Counted from the stretch's first letter, positions 53,724 to 63,821 are shown. The stretch: DNA of 64,000 nt from Microcoleus sp. FACHB-68 (GCF_014695715.1 NZ_JACJOT010000008.1:1488001-1552000), one strand, 5' to 3'. The notes: generated by a model from the letters alone, not told the origin. Numbers and translations are program-made.

Positions 53724-56700
53724 ATGGAGACGAGCGGCATGACGGACGCAGGCGTAACCCTGAGAACCACGTATGATATTCCTCTGGTTATTGTTTCGAT
53801 TGCCATTGCCCTGATCGCTTCCCTCGCAGCACTGGCTCTGGCGCGAAGAATAACAGCATCCCAAGGGTTTAGCCGGCACCTGTGGCTAGCGGGCAGTGCC
53901 TTCGCATTAGGAATTAGCATTGGGTTGATGCCCTTGAGCGCCATGCTGGCGTATCAACCGCCAATTTCTTTAAGCTATAACCTACCGGCTGTCTTAATGC
54001 CGGCAGTGGTGGTTGGAATTGCCAGTACGATCTTCTTCATCCTGGTACTGCTGGCATTCTTATTTGAGCGGCGTCTCAGTATCGAGATCGCCCAAACTCA
54101 AGCACTACGCCAAAGCGAAACGCGCTTACGTGCCTTGTTGCAAAATACGTCCGCCATTATCGCAACCGTTGCAGCCGATGGCACCATTGGTTACATCAGC
54201 GCCTCACTCAAACAGATTTTGGGTTATGAACCTGAAGATTGGCTGGGGAAAAAAGCTTTTGCCCTGGTTCATCCTGACGATCTGGGCGAGTGGGAACGTC
54301 TTTTAGCAGAAGCATTGCTTGCTGTATCTACCAACATTACGGCTGAGTTCCGGTTGCGAGACATAGACGGTTCTTGGCGAGATTTTGAAGTGATTGCAAA
54401 TAACTTGCTGGCTGAGCCGAGTGTCGCGGCGATTGTGACAAGTTACCGCGAAATCACCTTTCGCAAACAGAGCGAGGAAACCGTGACACGCCTTGCGGCA
54501 ATCATAGAAGCAACAAGCGACTTCGTCGGCACCGCCAATTCCCAAGGAATTGCATTCTACATCAACCGGGCAGGCCGGCAGTTGGTGGGACTCGGCCAAC
54601 AAGAAGATACCTCAAATATCACCGTCGCCACTTATCACCCGCAATGGGCCGGTCAAGTTATTCTAGAGGAGGGGATTCCCGCTGCCATCCGCGATGGAGT
54701 GTGGACAGGTGAATCAGCCCTGCAGAGCCGTGATGGGCGCATCATTCCGGTCAGCCAGTTAATCATTGCTCATAAAAAGCCAGATGGCAGCGTTGACTTT
54801 CTCTCCACGATCGCCCGTGACATCAGCGAGCACAAGCGGACAGAAGCGGCACTGGCGAAGCGTGAACGATACTTGTGGGCATTAGTGGAAGTTGAGCACC
54901 GGCTGCTGACGTTTGATGGCAGTCCCAGTTGCTACACGGAGCTGCTGACGCCCTTGGGGCTAGCTTCTGGCGCTAGTCGCATTTACGTGTTCGAGAACCA
55001 TCGCTGCGAAACAGGCGGGTTGCTGATGAGCCAGCGTGCAGAGTGGTGTGCCGAAGGTATCCAGCCTGAACTTGACAATCCTGAACTACAAAACCTTTCA
55101 TACAATGATTTCTTCCCCCGATGGGGCGAGTTTCTGGGACGGGGCGAAATCATTGCCGGCATCGTCGCCGAATTTCCGGAATCAGAGCGTGTTGTCTTAG
55201 AACCTCAGGGCATTCTTTCGATTCTCGTGTTGCCGATTACAGTCAATGGTGAGTTCTTTGGCATTATCGGGTTTGATAACTGTACTGAAGCGCGTGCCTG
55301 GGAGCCGGTGGAAGTCAACCTGCTGGCGGCAGCGGCGGCAGCCATCTCCTTGGCGCAAGAGCGCAAACAGACAGAGCAAGAACTGCTCAAGACTCAGGAA
55401 CGTTTGCAGCATTTGCTTAATACCAGTCCGGCAGTAATTTACAGCTGCAAGGCTGAGGGCAATTTTAGCCCAACATTTATCAGCGAAAATGTGACGGCAC
55501 AGATGGGCTTTGAACCCAACGATTTTCTAAATAATTTTAGCTTTTGGGCGAGCCGGCTTCACCCAGAAGACGCCCCCCGTGTGATGGCTGGGATATCGCA
55601 TTTATTTGAAGCCGGTTTCCACTCTCATGAATACCGTTTCCGCTGCAAAGACGGACAATATCACTGGATGCACGATGAACTGAAACTGATTGTAGATGAA
55701 GCCGGCAATGTGGTAGAAATTGTTGGTTGCTGGCGAGATATCAGTGAGCGCAAACAAGCAGAGTCCGCACTCAAACAAGCTAATGAAGCGCTTGAGAACC
55801 GAGTTGAGGAGCGCACCGCTGATTTAAAAAATGCGAACCAGCAACTACAAAAAGAAATTGCTGAGCGTCAGCGTTCCCAAGAGGAGTTACTCCGCACAAC
55901 TGCTGAGCTGAAAGCTATTTTTGAGGCGTTTCCCGATATCTACTTCCGGCTACATTCAGATGGCACGATTATTGATTGCCACACCCCACAAAATGCTGAT
56001 TGGCCTGAGCCACCCGCCCAATTAATTGGTAGGCGAATCCAAGATGTGATTACACCGAGCGCAGCGCAACAGTGCGCCGAAGCCCTTGAGCAAGTTCTGG
56101 CAAAAAAGTCCTTAGTTGATGTTGAGTATTCGCGCCTTATCCAAAATGTAAAAACAAGTTTTGAAGCAAGGTTTGTTCCCTTACTGGAAAACCAAATCCT
56201 TGTTATTGCCCGGAACATCACGGAGCGTAAACAAGCTCAAGAGGAAATTGAAAAATCGCTGTCTCTGCTCCGCGCCACACTGGAATCAACGACAGATGGC
56301 ATTTTTGTCGTGAATCGAGAAGGAAAAATAGAGAGTTATAATCAGAAGTTTTTAGAAATGTGGCAAGTTCCAACTTCTGTGATCACGTTGCCAGAAGACG
56401 GCGTTGTCTTGAATTTTGTTTTGGATCAGCTCACAGATCCTCAAGGGTTTCTTTGCCGAGTTAAGGAACTTTACGCTACACCAGAAGCCGAAAGCTACGA
56501 CATTTTTGAATTCAAAAATGGTCGCAGTTTTGAGCGTTATTCCCAGCCGCAGCGAATCGGAGAAAATATTGTTGGCCGAGTCTGGAGCTTTCGGGATGTC
56601 ACTGAGCGTAAGCGAGCAGAGGAAAAAATTCGCTATCAAGCATTGCATGATCTCCTGACAGGCTTACCTAACCGAATGCTATTTAATGATCGCCTTGCCA

Positions 56701-58034
56701 TTGCATTAGCTTCCTCCCAGCGTTCTGGGAACATACTGGCTGTAATGTTTTTGGATTTAGACCGCTTTAAGATAATCAATGATACTTTAGGCCATGCTGT
56801 TGGTGATCACTTGTTAGAAGCTGTTGCTGTGCGATTGACAAGTTGTTTGCGTTCTGGCGATACGATTGCCCGTTGGGGAGGTGATGAATTCACTCTGTTA
56901 TTGCCTCAAATCAGTTGTGTGCTAGATGCTGTTAAAATTGCCCAGCGAATCTTAGAAGCCTTAAAGCCAATTTTTTATTTAGAAGGCCATCAACTTCACA
57001 TTACTAGCAGTATTGGAATTGCGTTTTATCCCAGTGACGGCGAAGATGCTGAAACCCTGCTCAAAAATGCAGATGCGGCGCTATATCGTGCTAAGGAACA
57101 AGGACGCAATGCGTTTCAGCTCTATACACCGGCTATTAATTCTAAAGCCTCGGAATTGCTAGTTTTGGAACATAGCTTGCACCACGCTTTAGAGAGAGAA
57201 GAGTTTTTAATTTATTACCAACCTCTGGTTAATACGCTGACAGGAGAAATCGCTCAAATGGAAGCCTTGGTGCGCTGGCAGCACCCCACTCAAGGCTTGA
57301 TTTCTCCTGCAACCTTTATCCCCCTTGCCGAAGAAAATGGATTAATTATTCCTTTGGGTGAGTGGGTATTAAAGACTGCCTGCGCTCAAAATAAAGCTTG
57401 GCAGGAAGCCGGTTTGCCACCGATTGGTATCGCAATTAACCTTTCTGCCCGACAGCTTCAGCAACCGGACTTTGTGGAAACGGTAAGCCAAGTCTTATTA
57501 GAAACTGGGTTAAACACTAAGTTTTTGGAGTTGGAAGTTACGGAAACTGTGGCGATGCAAAATATAGAGGCAACTCAGTTCATTTTGCGAGAATTATATA
57601 AAATGGAAATTCGCCTTTCTTTAGATGATTTTGGCATTGGTTATTCTTCGCTCAGTTATCTAAAAAAGTTTCCCTTTCACACGATCAAAATTGACCAGTC
57701 TTTTGTTCGGGATTTGATTGCAAACTGTGATGATGTTGCGATTGTAAAGGCAATTATTGCTTTAGGATATGGACTGAATCTTCGAGTGGTGGCAGAAGGG
57801 GTAGAAACAGAAGAATTAAAGGATTTACTGCGAGATTTGCAATGTCAGTATATGCAGGGTTATTTTTTCAGCCGGCCTTTACCGACAGAGGAAGCCACTC
57901 AACTGTTGCGAAATGCAAAAGAGTCAGAATCTTTGTCTTCTTGGCGTGCGGAGGTTTCTAACAGCATTTACAACCCGTTAGGAGCAATGAATGGGAATTA
58001 CCAAAATCTTATCAAGTTTGGTAATTACTCATAA
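53724..58034 (+). CDS. MHYT-like/PAS/GAF sensor with GGDEF and EAL domains
   Basis: The 1436-residue protein turns several inputs into cyclic di-GMP turnover. Its N-terminus (1-130) has about three to four membrane helices like a partial MHYT domain, but the usual MHxxGM motif reads LMPLSAM, so the histidine is missing. Then come PAS (131-250), PAS (255-375), GAF (383-550), PAS (560-680), a coiled coil, PAS (728-835), PAS (845-965), GGDEF (973-1135) and EAL (1150-1400). ARWGGDEFTLL is an intact cyclase signature and RSGD just before it fits the inhibitory I-site. EALVRWQHP, LDDFGIGYSSL and AEGVET mark an intact phosphodiesterase. ATG 53739 is an alternative start. Which activity dominates cannot be told. 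Confidence 0.93.
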   Translation: METSGMTDAGVTLRTTYDIPLVIVSIAIALIASLAALALARRITASQGFSRHLWLAGSAFALGISIGLMPLSAMLAYQPPISLSYNLPAVLMPAVVVGIASTIFFILVLLAFLFERRLSIEIAQTQALRQSETRLRALLQNTSAIIATVAADGTIGYISASLKQILGYEPEDWLGKKAFALVHPDDLGEWERLLAEALLAVSTNITAEFRLRDIDGSWRDFEVIANNLLAEPSVAAIVTSYREITFRKQSEETVTRLAAIIEATSDFVGTANSQGIAFYINRAGRQLVGLGQQEDTSNITVATYHPQWAGQVILEEGIPAAIRDGVWTGESALQSRDGRIIPVSQLIIAHKKPDGSVDFLSTIARDISEHKRTEAALAKRERYLWALVEVEHRLLTFDGSPSCYTELLTPLGLASGASRIYVFENHRCETGGLLMSQRAEWCAEGIQPELDNPELQNLSYNDFFPRWGEFLGRGEIIAGIVAEFPESERVVLEPQGILSILVLPITVNGEFFGIIGFDNCTEARAWEPVEVNLLAAAAAAISLAQERKQTEQELLKTQERLQHLLNTSPAVIYSCKAEGNFSPTFISENVTAQMGFEPNDFLNNFSFWASRLHPEDAPRVMAGISHLFEAGFHSHEYRFRCKDGQYHWMHDELKLIVDEAGNVVEIVGCWRDISERKQAESALKQANEALENRVEERTADLKNANQQLQKEIAERQRSQEELLRTTAELKAIFEAFPDIYFRLHSDGTIIDCHTPQNADWPEPPAQLIGRRIQDVITPSAAQQCAEALEQVLAKKSLVDVEYSRLIQNVKTSFEARFVPLLENQILVIARNITERKQAQEEIEKSLSLLRATLESTTDGIFVVNREGKIESYNQKFLEMWQVPTSVITLPEDGVVLNFVLDQLTDPQGFLCRVKELYATPEAESYDIFEFKNGRSFERYSQPQRIGENIVGRVWSFRDVTERKRAEEKIRYQALHDLLTGLPNRMLFNDRLAIALASSQRSGNILAVMFLDLDRFKIINDTLGHAVGDHLLEAVAVRLTSCLRSGDTIARWGGDEFTLLLPQISCVLDAVKIAQRILEALKPIFYLEGHQLHITSSIGIAFYPSDGEDAETLLKNADAALYRAKEQGRNAFQLYTPAINSKASELLVLEHSLHHALEREEFLIYYQPLVNTLTGEIAQMEALVRWQHPTQGLISPATFIPLAEENGLIIPLGEWVLKTACAQNKAWQEAGLPPIGIAINLSARQLQQPDFVETVSQVLLETGLNTKFLELEVTETVAMQNIEATQFILRELYKMEIRLSLDDFGIGYSSLSYLKKFPFHTIKIDQSFVRDLIANCDDVAIVKAIIALGYGLNLRVVAEGVETEELKDLLRDLQCQYMQGYFFSRPLPTEEATQLLRNAKESESLSSWRAEVSNSIYNPLGAMNGNYQNLIKFGNYS

Positions 58035-58122
58035 TATAGGGGAACTGGACTGATTGCTGCCGGTTCTGCGTTTCTTCAGGGTGGCCTCACTTAAACAGCA
58101 GAGAAACGCTCAAAAGCACTTG

Positions 58123-59193
58123 TTATCGCTTCAACTTAAAAACATCTGCAAAAACACCATGCTCCTCAACTTTTCTGGCGGCATCCGGTGAATCATAAAC
58201 CACTAAAAGAGAATTTGGCTGCCCCAAACAGGGAAAAAGTGCCAAACCTTCAGCGTGATCTGCACCCAGTATAAAAGGCAGATCGAATAAAACTTCTAAC
58301 TGTCCCGACTCTTGTGAAAATAGACTGTTTCCTGAAAGTTCTAAGGCATTTTTCAAACGAAATAGTCTCAGATGACCTTCTAGATCCATAGTCGGGCCGG
58401 CAAGAATGATTAAATCTTTGCCATCGATACACAGTTCGCGCACCCCCAACCCATTCAGATGTAAAAAATGTTTTTTATACCGCTCACCTTGCGGGCCGAT
58501 TTCTTTTAGGGCTAAAACTCCGGGGTAGGGTTCTTCAACTTCTATTTCTAAAATGATCGCCCAACCTCGCAACACCGGCCCGCGCAACCCAATGAAAACT
58601 TTATTTCCACGAACAGCTAATCCTTCGATATCAAACCCATTTTCTTTAGAGGGAATACCGGCTGCTATAAATGAACCGAGATGGCTGTCATTTTCTAAAA
58701 TATTAAGCAGTGAGTCTGATTTTTGAAGGCATCCAGCCGTGAGTTTTTGTTCCGGGTTCTCTGGATGCGAACATGACTTAAACAATTGTTCATCAAAAAC
58801 CGGAATTCGACCGAGTAAGTAACGGTTTAATTCGGTTTTAACTTCGGCCAATCTTTGAATATCTTTTTCGGAATCATTTCCCTTGGGTTGTTTACGCTTC
58901 GTACTGTGAGAACCGATAAACCAGAGATAGTGATTGGTATAATCCATCCCTTCAATATCAATTTCATCTTTATCATTAAAAAGCTCAATAAAATCTCCAA
59001 TGTCAAATCGCTTATGGTCTCCAAAAATACAGGGTTCAAGCTGAGATAAACGCTCAATTGTTGTTGTTTCATCAGAAGCCACCCATAAGCTACCATCAGG
59101 CGTGACAGCGATTGCCGATAAATCTCCAATAATATCCGTAAATTCCGGAACAAAGCGAAGTAAAACGCGACTCAGTAAAAAACTTTCTGGCAT
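58123..59193 (-). CDS. DUF3616-family protein
   Basis: The 356-residue product shows repeating beta-propeller-like segments: DLSAIAVTPDGSLWVASDE, IDIEGMDYTNHYLWFIGSHS, FDIEGLAVRGNKVFIGLRGP and DHAEGLALF. These acidic EG motifs and the order match DUF3616 proteins, whose role is unknown. No signal peptide is visible. The gene is convergent with the GGDEF/EAL gene across 88 bases. Confidence 0.82.
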   Translation of the reverse strand: MPESFLLSRVLLRFVPEFTDIIGDLSAIAVTPDGSLWVASDETTTIERLSQLEPCIFGDHKRFDIGDFIELFNDKDEIDIEGMDYTNHYLWFIGSHSTKRKQPKGNDSEKDIQRLAEVKTELNRYLLGRIPVFDEQLFKSCSHPENPEQKLTAGCLQKSDSLLNILENDSHLGSFIAAGIPSKENGFDIEGLAVRGNKVFIGLRGPVLRGWAIILEIEVEEPYPGVLALKEIGPQGERYKKHFLHLNGLGVRELCIDGKDLIILAGPTMDLEGHLRLFRLKNALELSGNSLFSQESGQLEVLFDLPFILGADHAEGLALFPCLGQPNSLLVVYDSPDAARKVEEHGVFADVFKLKR

Positions 59194-59938
59194 AGCAACT
59201 TTATCCTTAAAATTGTTAGAGAATCGTTGGGAGTTACCGCTAGCATATCGAACAGTCAGGTTTTATAACCTATCCTTGGGTAGAGCTTTGATAAAAAGTT
59301 AGTAATTGGGTCTGGTTGCCGCAATATCTATCTTAAGAGGGATGTTCGCGCGTGTTCTGTATCGCATTTTATCGACTGCGATAGGATTGTGCTCGTGAGA
59401 TTGTTTCCCTGTCAAAATGTGCCCTATTGCAACAAAAGCAGCAGCCGGCACCGGCAAGTCGGTTCACACCTTCCCTGAATATGAAGACGCCACAGATTGG
59501 AAGGCGCAATAACTAGAAAGTCTCGCTCTATCTAAAGAGGCACAAAACCGGCTTCCCCTATCGCCAGCCGAAGACAATCGCATCTCTCAAGCACGGCAGC
59601 AGTTTCCCCTGATGATGTCGGTGAGGTATGCCGGCTTGATAAACGGGCAAGAAACGATGATATCGAGCATCTGCCGGTCAGTCAAACCCGCCTCGGATTT
59701 GCAATTGCAGATTTTTGTTTGAAGGCATCAAGCTGGTGGAAGCGCTTCCTAGCCACTTGCTGCAATCTCCGCACTCACCCTGATAGCACGCCTCGGCATC
59801 CTTCGCGCAAACCCGACTCAATTATCGCTATATGGCATCAACTGCGGTGGGGATTGAATCTGTATGGGTGAATCCTAGTGCCCATCAAGCCTCACTGTCA
59901 CTGGCTTTAAGAAAGTATAAAAAATGAATTTAAATCGA
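59194..59938. other. Spacer, apparently decayed sequence
   Basis: No intact gene is supported. Short frames with coding-like composition, such as one at about 59418-59513 (begins MCPIATKAAAGTGK, 31 codons) and another at about 59684-59781, are interrupted by stops. They may be remains of an inactivated gene, but no family was recognised. Confidence 0.4.
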
Positions 59939-59948
59939 TAATTTGTGC

Positions 59949-59954
59949 TATAAT
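59949..59954 (+). promoter_or_regulatory. -10 box of the RRM-protein gene
   Basis: TATAAT lies about 105 bases before the ATG at 60060; a -35 box is weak. The resulting untranslated leader of about 100 bases fits what is known of cold-regulated RRM-protein genes in cyanobacteria. Confidence 0.5.
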
Positions 59955-60059
59955 TCTGGACGAGAAGTAAGTTCGGCGGCAGTGTTTGTTATTTTTTGTT
60001 ACAGGCGCATCTCCGGATCGAAATCTCTACACTATCTGATTTAAGTCTGGAGAGACTTT

Positions 60060-60377
60060 ATGTCAATTTATGTAGGCAACCTATCCTACAAAGTTACCCA
60101 AGAAGACCTAACAAGCGTTTTTGCGGAATATGGAACCGTGAAGCGAGTTCAACTCCCCACTGACCGTGAAACCGGGCGGATGCGGGGTTTTGGTTTTGTA
60201 GAAATGGAAACCGAAGCCGAAGAAACTGCAGCTATTGAAGCTTTAGATGGTGCGGAGTGGATGGGCCGCGATCTAAAAGTGAACAAAGCCAAACCGCGTG
60301 AAGAAAACAAGCGGTCGGGTGGCGGCGGTGGCTGGGGAGATAAAAATCGCGGCGGATATTCTTCCCGACGTTATTAA
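60060..60377 (+). CDS. rbp: RRM RNA-binding protein with Gly-rich tail
   Basis: The 105-residue protein has one RRM domain: [12 protein letters not shown] (RNP2) and [11 protein letters not shown] (RNP1) are intact, with the aromatic residues that stack on RNA. The tail [20 protein letters not shown] is Gly/Arg-rich as in the cold-induced cyanobacterial Rbp proteins. These act as RNA chaperones and in mRNA placement. rpsU follows 297 bases downstream, an order described for rbpA1 of Anabaena. Confidence 0.94.
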   Translation: MSIYVGNLSYKVTQEDLTSVFAEYGTVKRVQLPTDRETGRMRGFGFVEMETEAEETAAIEALDGAEWMGRDLKVNKAKPREENKRSGGGGGWGDKNRGGYSSRRY

Positions 60378-60425
60378 GCTTTAGTCATAAAGCCTTCAAT
60401 GCAGTTAATAAGGTGAACTTCTTGC

Positions 60426-60587
60426 CAGGGTCATTCAGTTCCGGTCACTAGGTTTTACCTCAGTCTTACACTCAAAGCGCTGAGATTTGCTTAGGGATCT
60501 GGGGCGTCAGCGATCAAGGGCGATGAGTCTGCGCCGTTTAGCGCAAATTCAGCCATTGAAAGCCAAGCCAAGAACTGAATGACCTTG
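60426..60587 (+). ncRNA. Predicted structured RNA between the RRM gene and rpsU
   Basis: CAGGGTCATTCAGTTC at 60426-60441 pairs over 16 positions with GAACTGAATGACCTTG at 60572-60587 (one G-T pair). Inside, GCTGA-G-ATTTGC at 60479-60490 pairs with GCAAATTCAGC at 60543-60553 (11 pairs, one bulge), and GGCG at 60503-60506 with CGCC at 60532-60535. The result is a rod about 162 bases long with a large central bubble, ending in AATTTTTG on the 3' side. It could be a small RNA of 6S-like shape, an rpsU leader or a processing structure. Pairing is seen directly; identity is unknown. Confidence 0.5.
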
Positions 60588-60674
60588 AATTTTTGTTCTA
60601 TCCTATTTCGCGGTTTGATTCACTTGGGTGAATGCAATCATCCAACAATAGTTCAACGCTTAGGAGTAGACAGA

Positions 60675-60857
60675 ATGACCCAAATTATTCTGGGTGAAAA
60701 TGAAGGAATTGAGTCAGCGCTGCGCCGGTTTAAGCGTGAAGTATCTAAAGAAGGCATTTTTGCTGATATGAAGCGCCAGCGTCACTTCGAGACGCCAATT
60801 GAGAAACGCAAGCGCAAAGCGATTGCCAGAAGGCGGAAGCGGCGATTTACCAGATAG
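60675..60857 (+). CDS. rpsU: 30S ribosomal protein S21
   Basis: The 60-residue basic protein is ribosomal protein S21: [20 protein letters not shown] and [17 protein letters not shown] are typical. The frame is open to 60579, but ATG 60675 with TAGGAG at 60661-60666 is the correct start. It follows an RRM-protein gene and the structured region, as in other cyanobacteria. Confidence 0.95.
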   Translation: MTQIILGENEGIESALRRFKREVSKEGIFADMKRQRHFETPIEKRKRKAIARRRKRRFTR

Positions 60858-60919
60858 CCAACAGCGCAGAATCGCAAATTACTGTAGCCATTTTCTCAAA
60901 ATCTCATTTGACATCAAAA

Positions 60920-60986
60920 GTAGGGGCGAGTTTCGAGCGAGATTTAACAGTTAGAGTAAAAAGTGTATAGCTAAACCCGCCCCTAC
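60920..60986. repeat. GTAGGGGCG inverted repeat (copy 2)
   Basis: GTAGGGGCGAGTTT at 60920-60933 faces AAACCCGCCCCTAC at 60973-60986 with one mismatch. It is a second copy of the element at 21192-21256. The middle parts differ. Confidence 0.85.
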
Positions 60987-61179
60987 ATCTCCATACTCTG
61001 ATCCTGTTGAGTTAACAATCCTGCACATCGTAGAGAAGCATTGACGAGCCGTGACGCATCATCTCTAGTGCAGTGTAGATTGATATAATTAAAAGCTAGA
61101 TGGAACCTCAAAACTCAAACGAGAACAAGTTAAAAAAGTTTCGCCTCATCTAGAAACTGTAATCGCTGAGTTTGACTCC

Positions 61180-61461
61180 TTATCTTATAGAATTCGACAC
61201 AACTGGTTCAACCAGCAGTGTGATGTTATGAATTCCCTTAACAAGCACTCTTTGGCCGGGATTTAGGGTTAGTGAGCGCTCACATTTAGCCGGCCACCAG
61301 CTACCTCTAAACTTGACCCGTCCTGCCTTATACGGGCCTTCAATAATTTCTTCAACAATGGCTTCTTCCCCCGGCTTTCCTAACAAATGTCTGAGGTAGT
61401 AGTTCCTTCTTTTTCTATATTTAGGTTTAACTGCATTGTAGAGCTTAAAAGGGTTAAACAT
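61180..61461 (-). CDS. NfeD-like C-terminal (OB-fold) protein
   Basis: The 93-residue protein resembles the free C-terminal OB-fold domain of NfeD proteins: GPYKAGRVKFRGSWWPAKCE and NPGQRVLVKGIHNITLLVEP are the family pattern. The basic N-terminus KYRKRRNYYLRHLLGKPGEE has no membrane helix. NfeD domains usually work with SPFH-type membrane proteins; no such gene is nearby. Confidence 0.8.
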   Translation of the reverse strand: MFNPFKLYNAVKPKYRKRRNYYLRHLLGKPGEEAIVEEIIEGPYKAGRVKFRGSWWPAKCERSLTLNPGQRVLVKGIHNITLLVEPVVSNSIR

Positions 61462-63019
61462 CGCTTTTGCTACCTTCTTGAAGTGAGAGAATTGTTAAAA
61501 TTAAGCAAGTCGCATCAGAAATTCCGCCGAGGCTGTTTCAGTTCCTTCGCCGGCAGTAGTCTTCGTTAGAACAACATGAGTCGGATAATCGAACCGGCTG
61601 GGCATTGGGAAAAAGTAGGCTAAAAATTCCATGTGAACCTTCCTGAATGCGATGGTTCAACTTTACGAATTCCTCAATGCCTACAGTCTCGGCAACGTAT
61701 CACTATCAAAGGTGGTTATCTCAATGGCATCTGGTGACGCTTCAGATAACGGTTTTTACTGCAATTTCAGTGGACACTTGAGTAAGTGGCAACCGTAAAG
61801 CGCTGTCTTTTCGCCGGCAAATGCACTTCACTTGATAACCCTACATTTGCAAGTGATTGACCCAAAAAACAATTGGATGTAAAGTTATTGCTCTAGTTTT
61901 TTAGCTAAAGGCGTGAAGATAGACCGGATCGATTTGCACAATATCAAGTCGGGAACCGTTAGCTGTCCTTAAGGTGCGAGTGCTGGTTGCCAAGGCTACA
62001 ATTGCACAAAAAGCACCGGCAACAAGACTGACAGCCGGCATTAAAAATCGGCTGAACTCGATAACTCTATTGTTTTGCACTTCTCTTTTGCAAGCCGTGA
62101 TTTTCACAAGAAATAAGAAAGGATAAAAATAACTGAAATTGATTGATATCAGGAACTGTGGCCTGTAATGAGATGCATCCTCTGGCTGTCATGTCGGTCA
62201 TAATCTGGCTTTTGTTCCTTTTATAAAGCTCAGTTTTTGTACCTCAGCAGTTTTAGATTTTAGTTGAAAAAAAACGCGAAAACATCAGAATAAGTACGGA
62301 TTAATTGGCAGTAAGACTTTTTCTCACAAAAAAAAGCCGGCAGTAAAATTTCCCGTTTTTCCCTACCCCCTTCCGAATCGTCACAGACACGATAGAACCC
62401 AATCCGGGATTTTCTATAAGGTAGCTGCAAGCACACTCTGCTGTTGCCATTCATGGGACAATCAACCAGCCGGACTCTACAGGCAACCGGAACGGCATCG
62501 ATTGGGTTAAAATGTTGAGCTATTTTAAAAAATATCAAGCATCCGGCTTTCAGCGGTTGTCCCTACAAGCTCACCCTGCCTGCGTTACACGTACTCGACA
62601 ACCATTTCGGCGCGACACCGGCTTCATCCGATTACAAAGTGTGAAGCTCGATGCAAGCAAACTCTGACGCTAACGTGGGTGCGAAGTTAGTACGCAAATC
62701 AGTTCGTCTCTTGATAAGACAAGGGAAAAGAGGTGAGAGGGTGAGGAATGCTTGGAGTTTGACAGCTAGCTGGCAATCGGAATTTGATGCACGTTGACAG
62801 GATAACCTGGAAAAGCTGCTTTACTGAACTTCAAAATTGGCTTGATCTTCACCTATTTATTTACAGTTCTTAATTTCTCTGTCAAGGCAGCGCAATTTTT
62901 CGCATCATTCAGATTGTTTCTAAGTGCTTATATCATTTGGTAGATGCTTAATAGTGGCGCTCGCTGCTAAGGTTAAAACATAAAGAACATTCGTCTTAGA
63001 CATTCAAGGATTTAAAGCC
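61462..63019. other. Long spacer, probably gene-free or decayed
   Basis: Over 1.5 kb holds only short frames. One minus-strand frame at 61901-62107 has a hydrophobic segment (separate entry). AAGGA just upstream of 63020 serves the next gene. No tRNA, transposon or phage feature was recognised. Confidence 0.5.
61901..62107 (-). CDS. Possible small membrane protein (weak)
   Basis: This 68-residue frame opens with a GTG, has one hydrophobic stretch (FLMPAVSLVAGAFCAIVALA) and a polar end. No ribosome-binding site is clear and no family was recognised, so it may be chance. Confidence 0.25.
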   Translation of the reverse strand: MKITACKREVQNNRVIEFSRFLMPAVSLVAGAFCAIVALATSTRTLRTANGSRLDIVQIDPVYLHAFS

Positions 63020-63295
63020 ATGAATAATATTCTTGCCTGGGTTATTTTAGGTTTAATTGCCGGCGCAATTGCTAAAGCCATATATCCGGGTTATCAAGGA
63101 GGTGGCATTCTTGCCACAATCTTGTTAGGTATTGTCGGAGCTTTTGTCGGTGGAACCTTGGCAACGTTCTTCTCAACAGGAACTCTCCAGTTAACAGCGA
63201 CAACTTTTAGTATTCCCGGTCTTTTTGTTGCCGTTCTGGGTGCCTTAGTTGCTATCTGGTTGTGGCACATGATTAACCGCCGCGCCTATCGTTAA
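63020..63295 (+). CDS. GlsB/YeaQ/YmgE-family stress membrane protein
   Basis: The 91-residue protein has three hydrophobic helices with Gly-rich turns: WVILGLIAGAIAKAIYPGYQ and GGILATILLGIVGAFVGGTL are the family signature. These small inner-membrane proteins are linked to general stress responses, but their function is not established. The ATG at 63020 has AAGGA upstream. Confidence 0.92.
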   Translation: MNNILAWVILGLIAGAIAKAIYPGYQGGGILATILLGIVGAFVGGTLATFFSTGTLQLTATTFSIPGLFVAVLGALVAIWLWHMINRRAYR

Positions 63296-63449
63296 ACCAG
63301 ACTTCAAGGCGTCGCGGCTGAGCGGTGTGGGATTAGTAATAGAACAAAGAGCCGGCAAAGAGCAGAGGCGCGGGTGATTCCCTATTCTCCTGTGAATAAT
63401 AATGATTTCATCAGTTGCATTATCCGCCCTTTCCCGGCACCAAAGAAGT

Positions 63450-63821
63450 TTATTCTGTTCTTTCAATGGCAATTTTGAGATGAGCAACCAGTGCGCCAAT
63501 CGCACCAATTGCCGCTATGATTGGAAATAAACTGGTCGCAACAACTCCGCCAACAACTCCCACAGTCAGAGGAATTTCTATCAGGGCGCGTCCTTCATCA
63601 GTTTTAATAGTGATCCGCCGAATGTTGCCTTGGTGAATGAGTTCCTTGACTTTTGTAACGAGAGCCTCGCCAGTGATTGAGAATTCTTCTACCCGAACGT
63701 TTTCTGAAGAACGGGTTTCAGGTTCAACATTAATCGTTTCTAATCGAACAGTAGTATCTTCTTCAACCGGCGTTGAGTTGACTTCAACTGAATCGGAAGG
63801 GCGATTGTAAGGTGAATTCAT
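63450..63821 (-). CDS. DUF4342-family protein
   Basis: The 123-residue protein has a charged N-terminal part (about 1-45) and a DUF4342 domain with VEEFSITGEALVTKVKELIH, GNIRRITIKTDEGRALIEIP and a hydrophobic end (VGVVGGVVATSLFPIIAAIG). It is probably membrane-associated. The function is unknown. It is convergent with the GlsB-type gene; both small membrane proteins may belong to a stress response. Confidence 0.85.
   Translation of the reverse strand: MNSPYNRPSDSVEVNSTPVEEDTTVRLETINVEPETRSSENVRVEEFSITGEALVTKVKELIHQGNIRRITIKTDEGRALIEIPLTVGVVGGVVATSLFPIIAAIGAIGALVAHLKIAIERTE

Noticed and set aside
60426-60587. A definite call of 6S RNA
   Set aside because: The shape is similar, but sequence signatures cannot be checked here and the known cyanobacterial 6S locus has another neighbour.
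62260-62538. Minus-strand frame of 92 codons
   Set aside because: No ribosome-binding site, family motif or plausible composition; it begins and ends in AT-rich spacer sequence.
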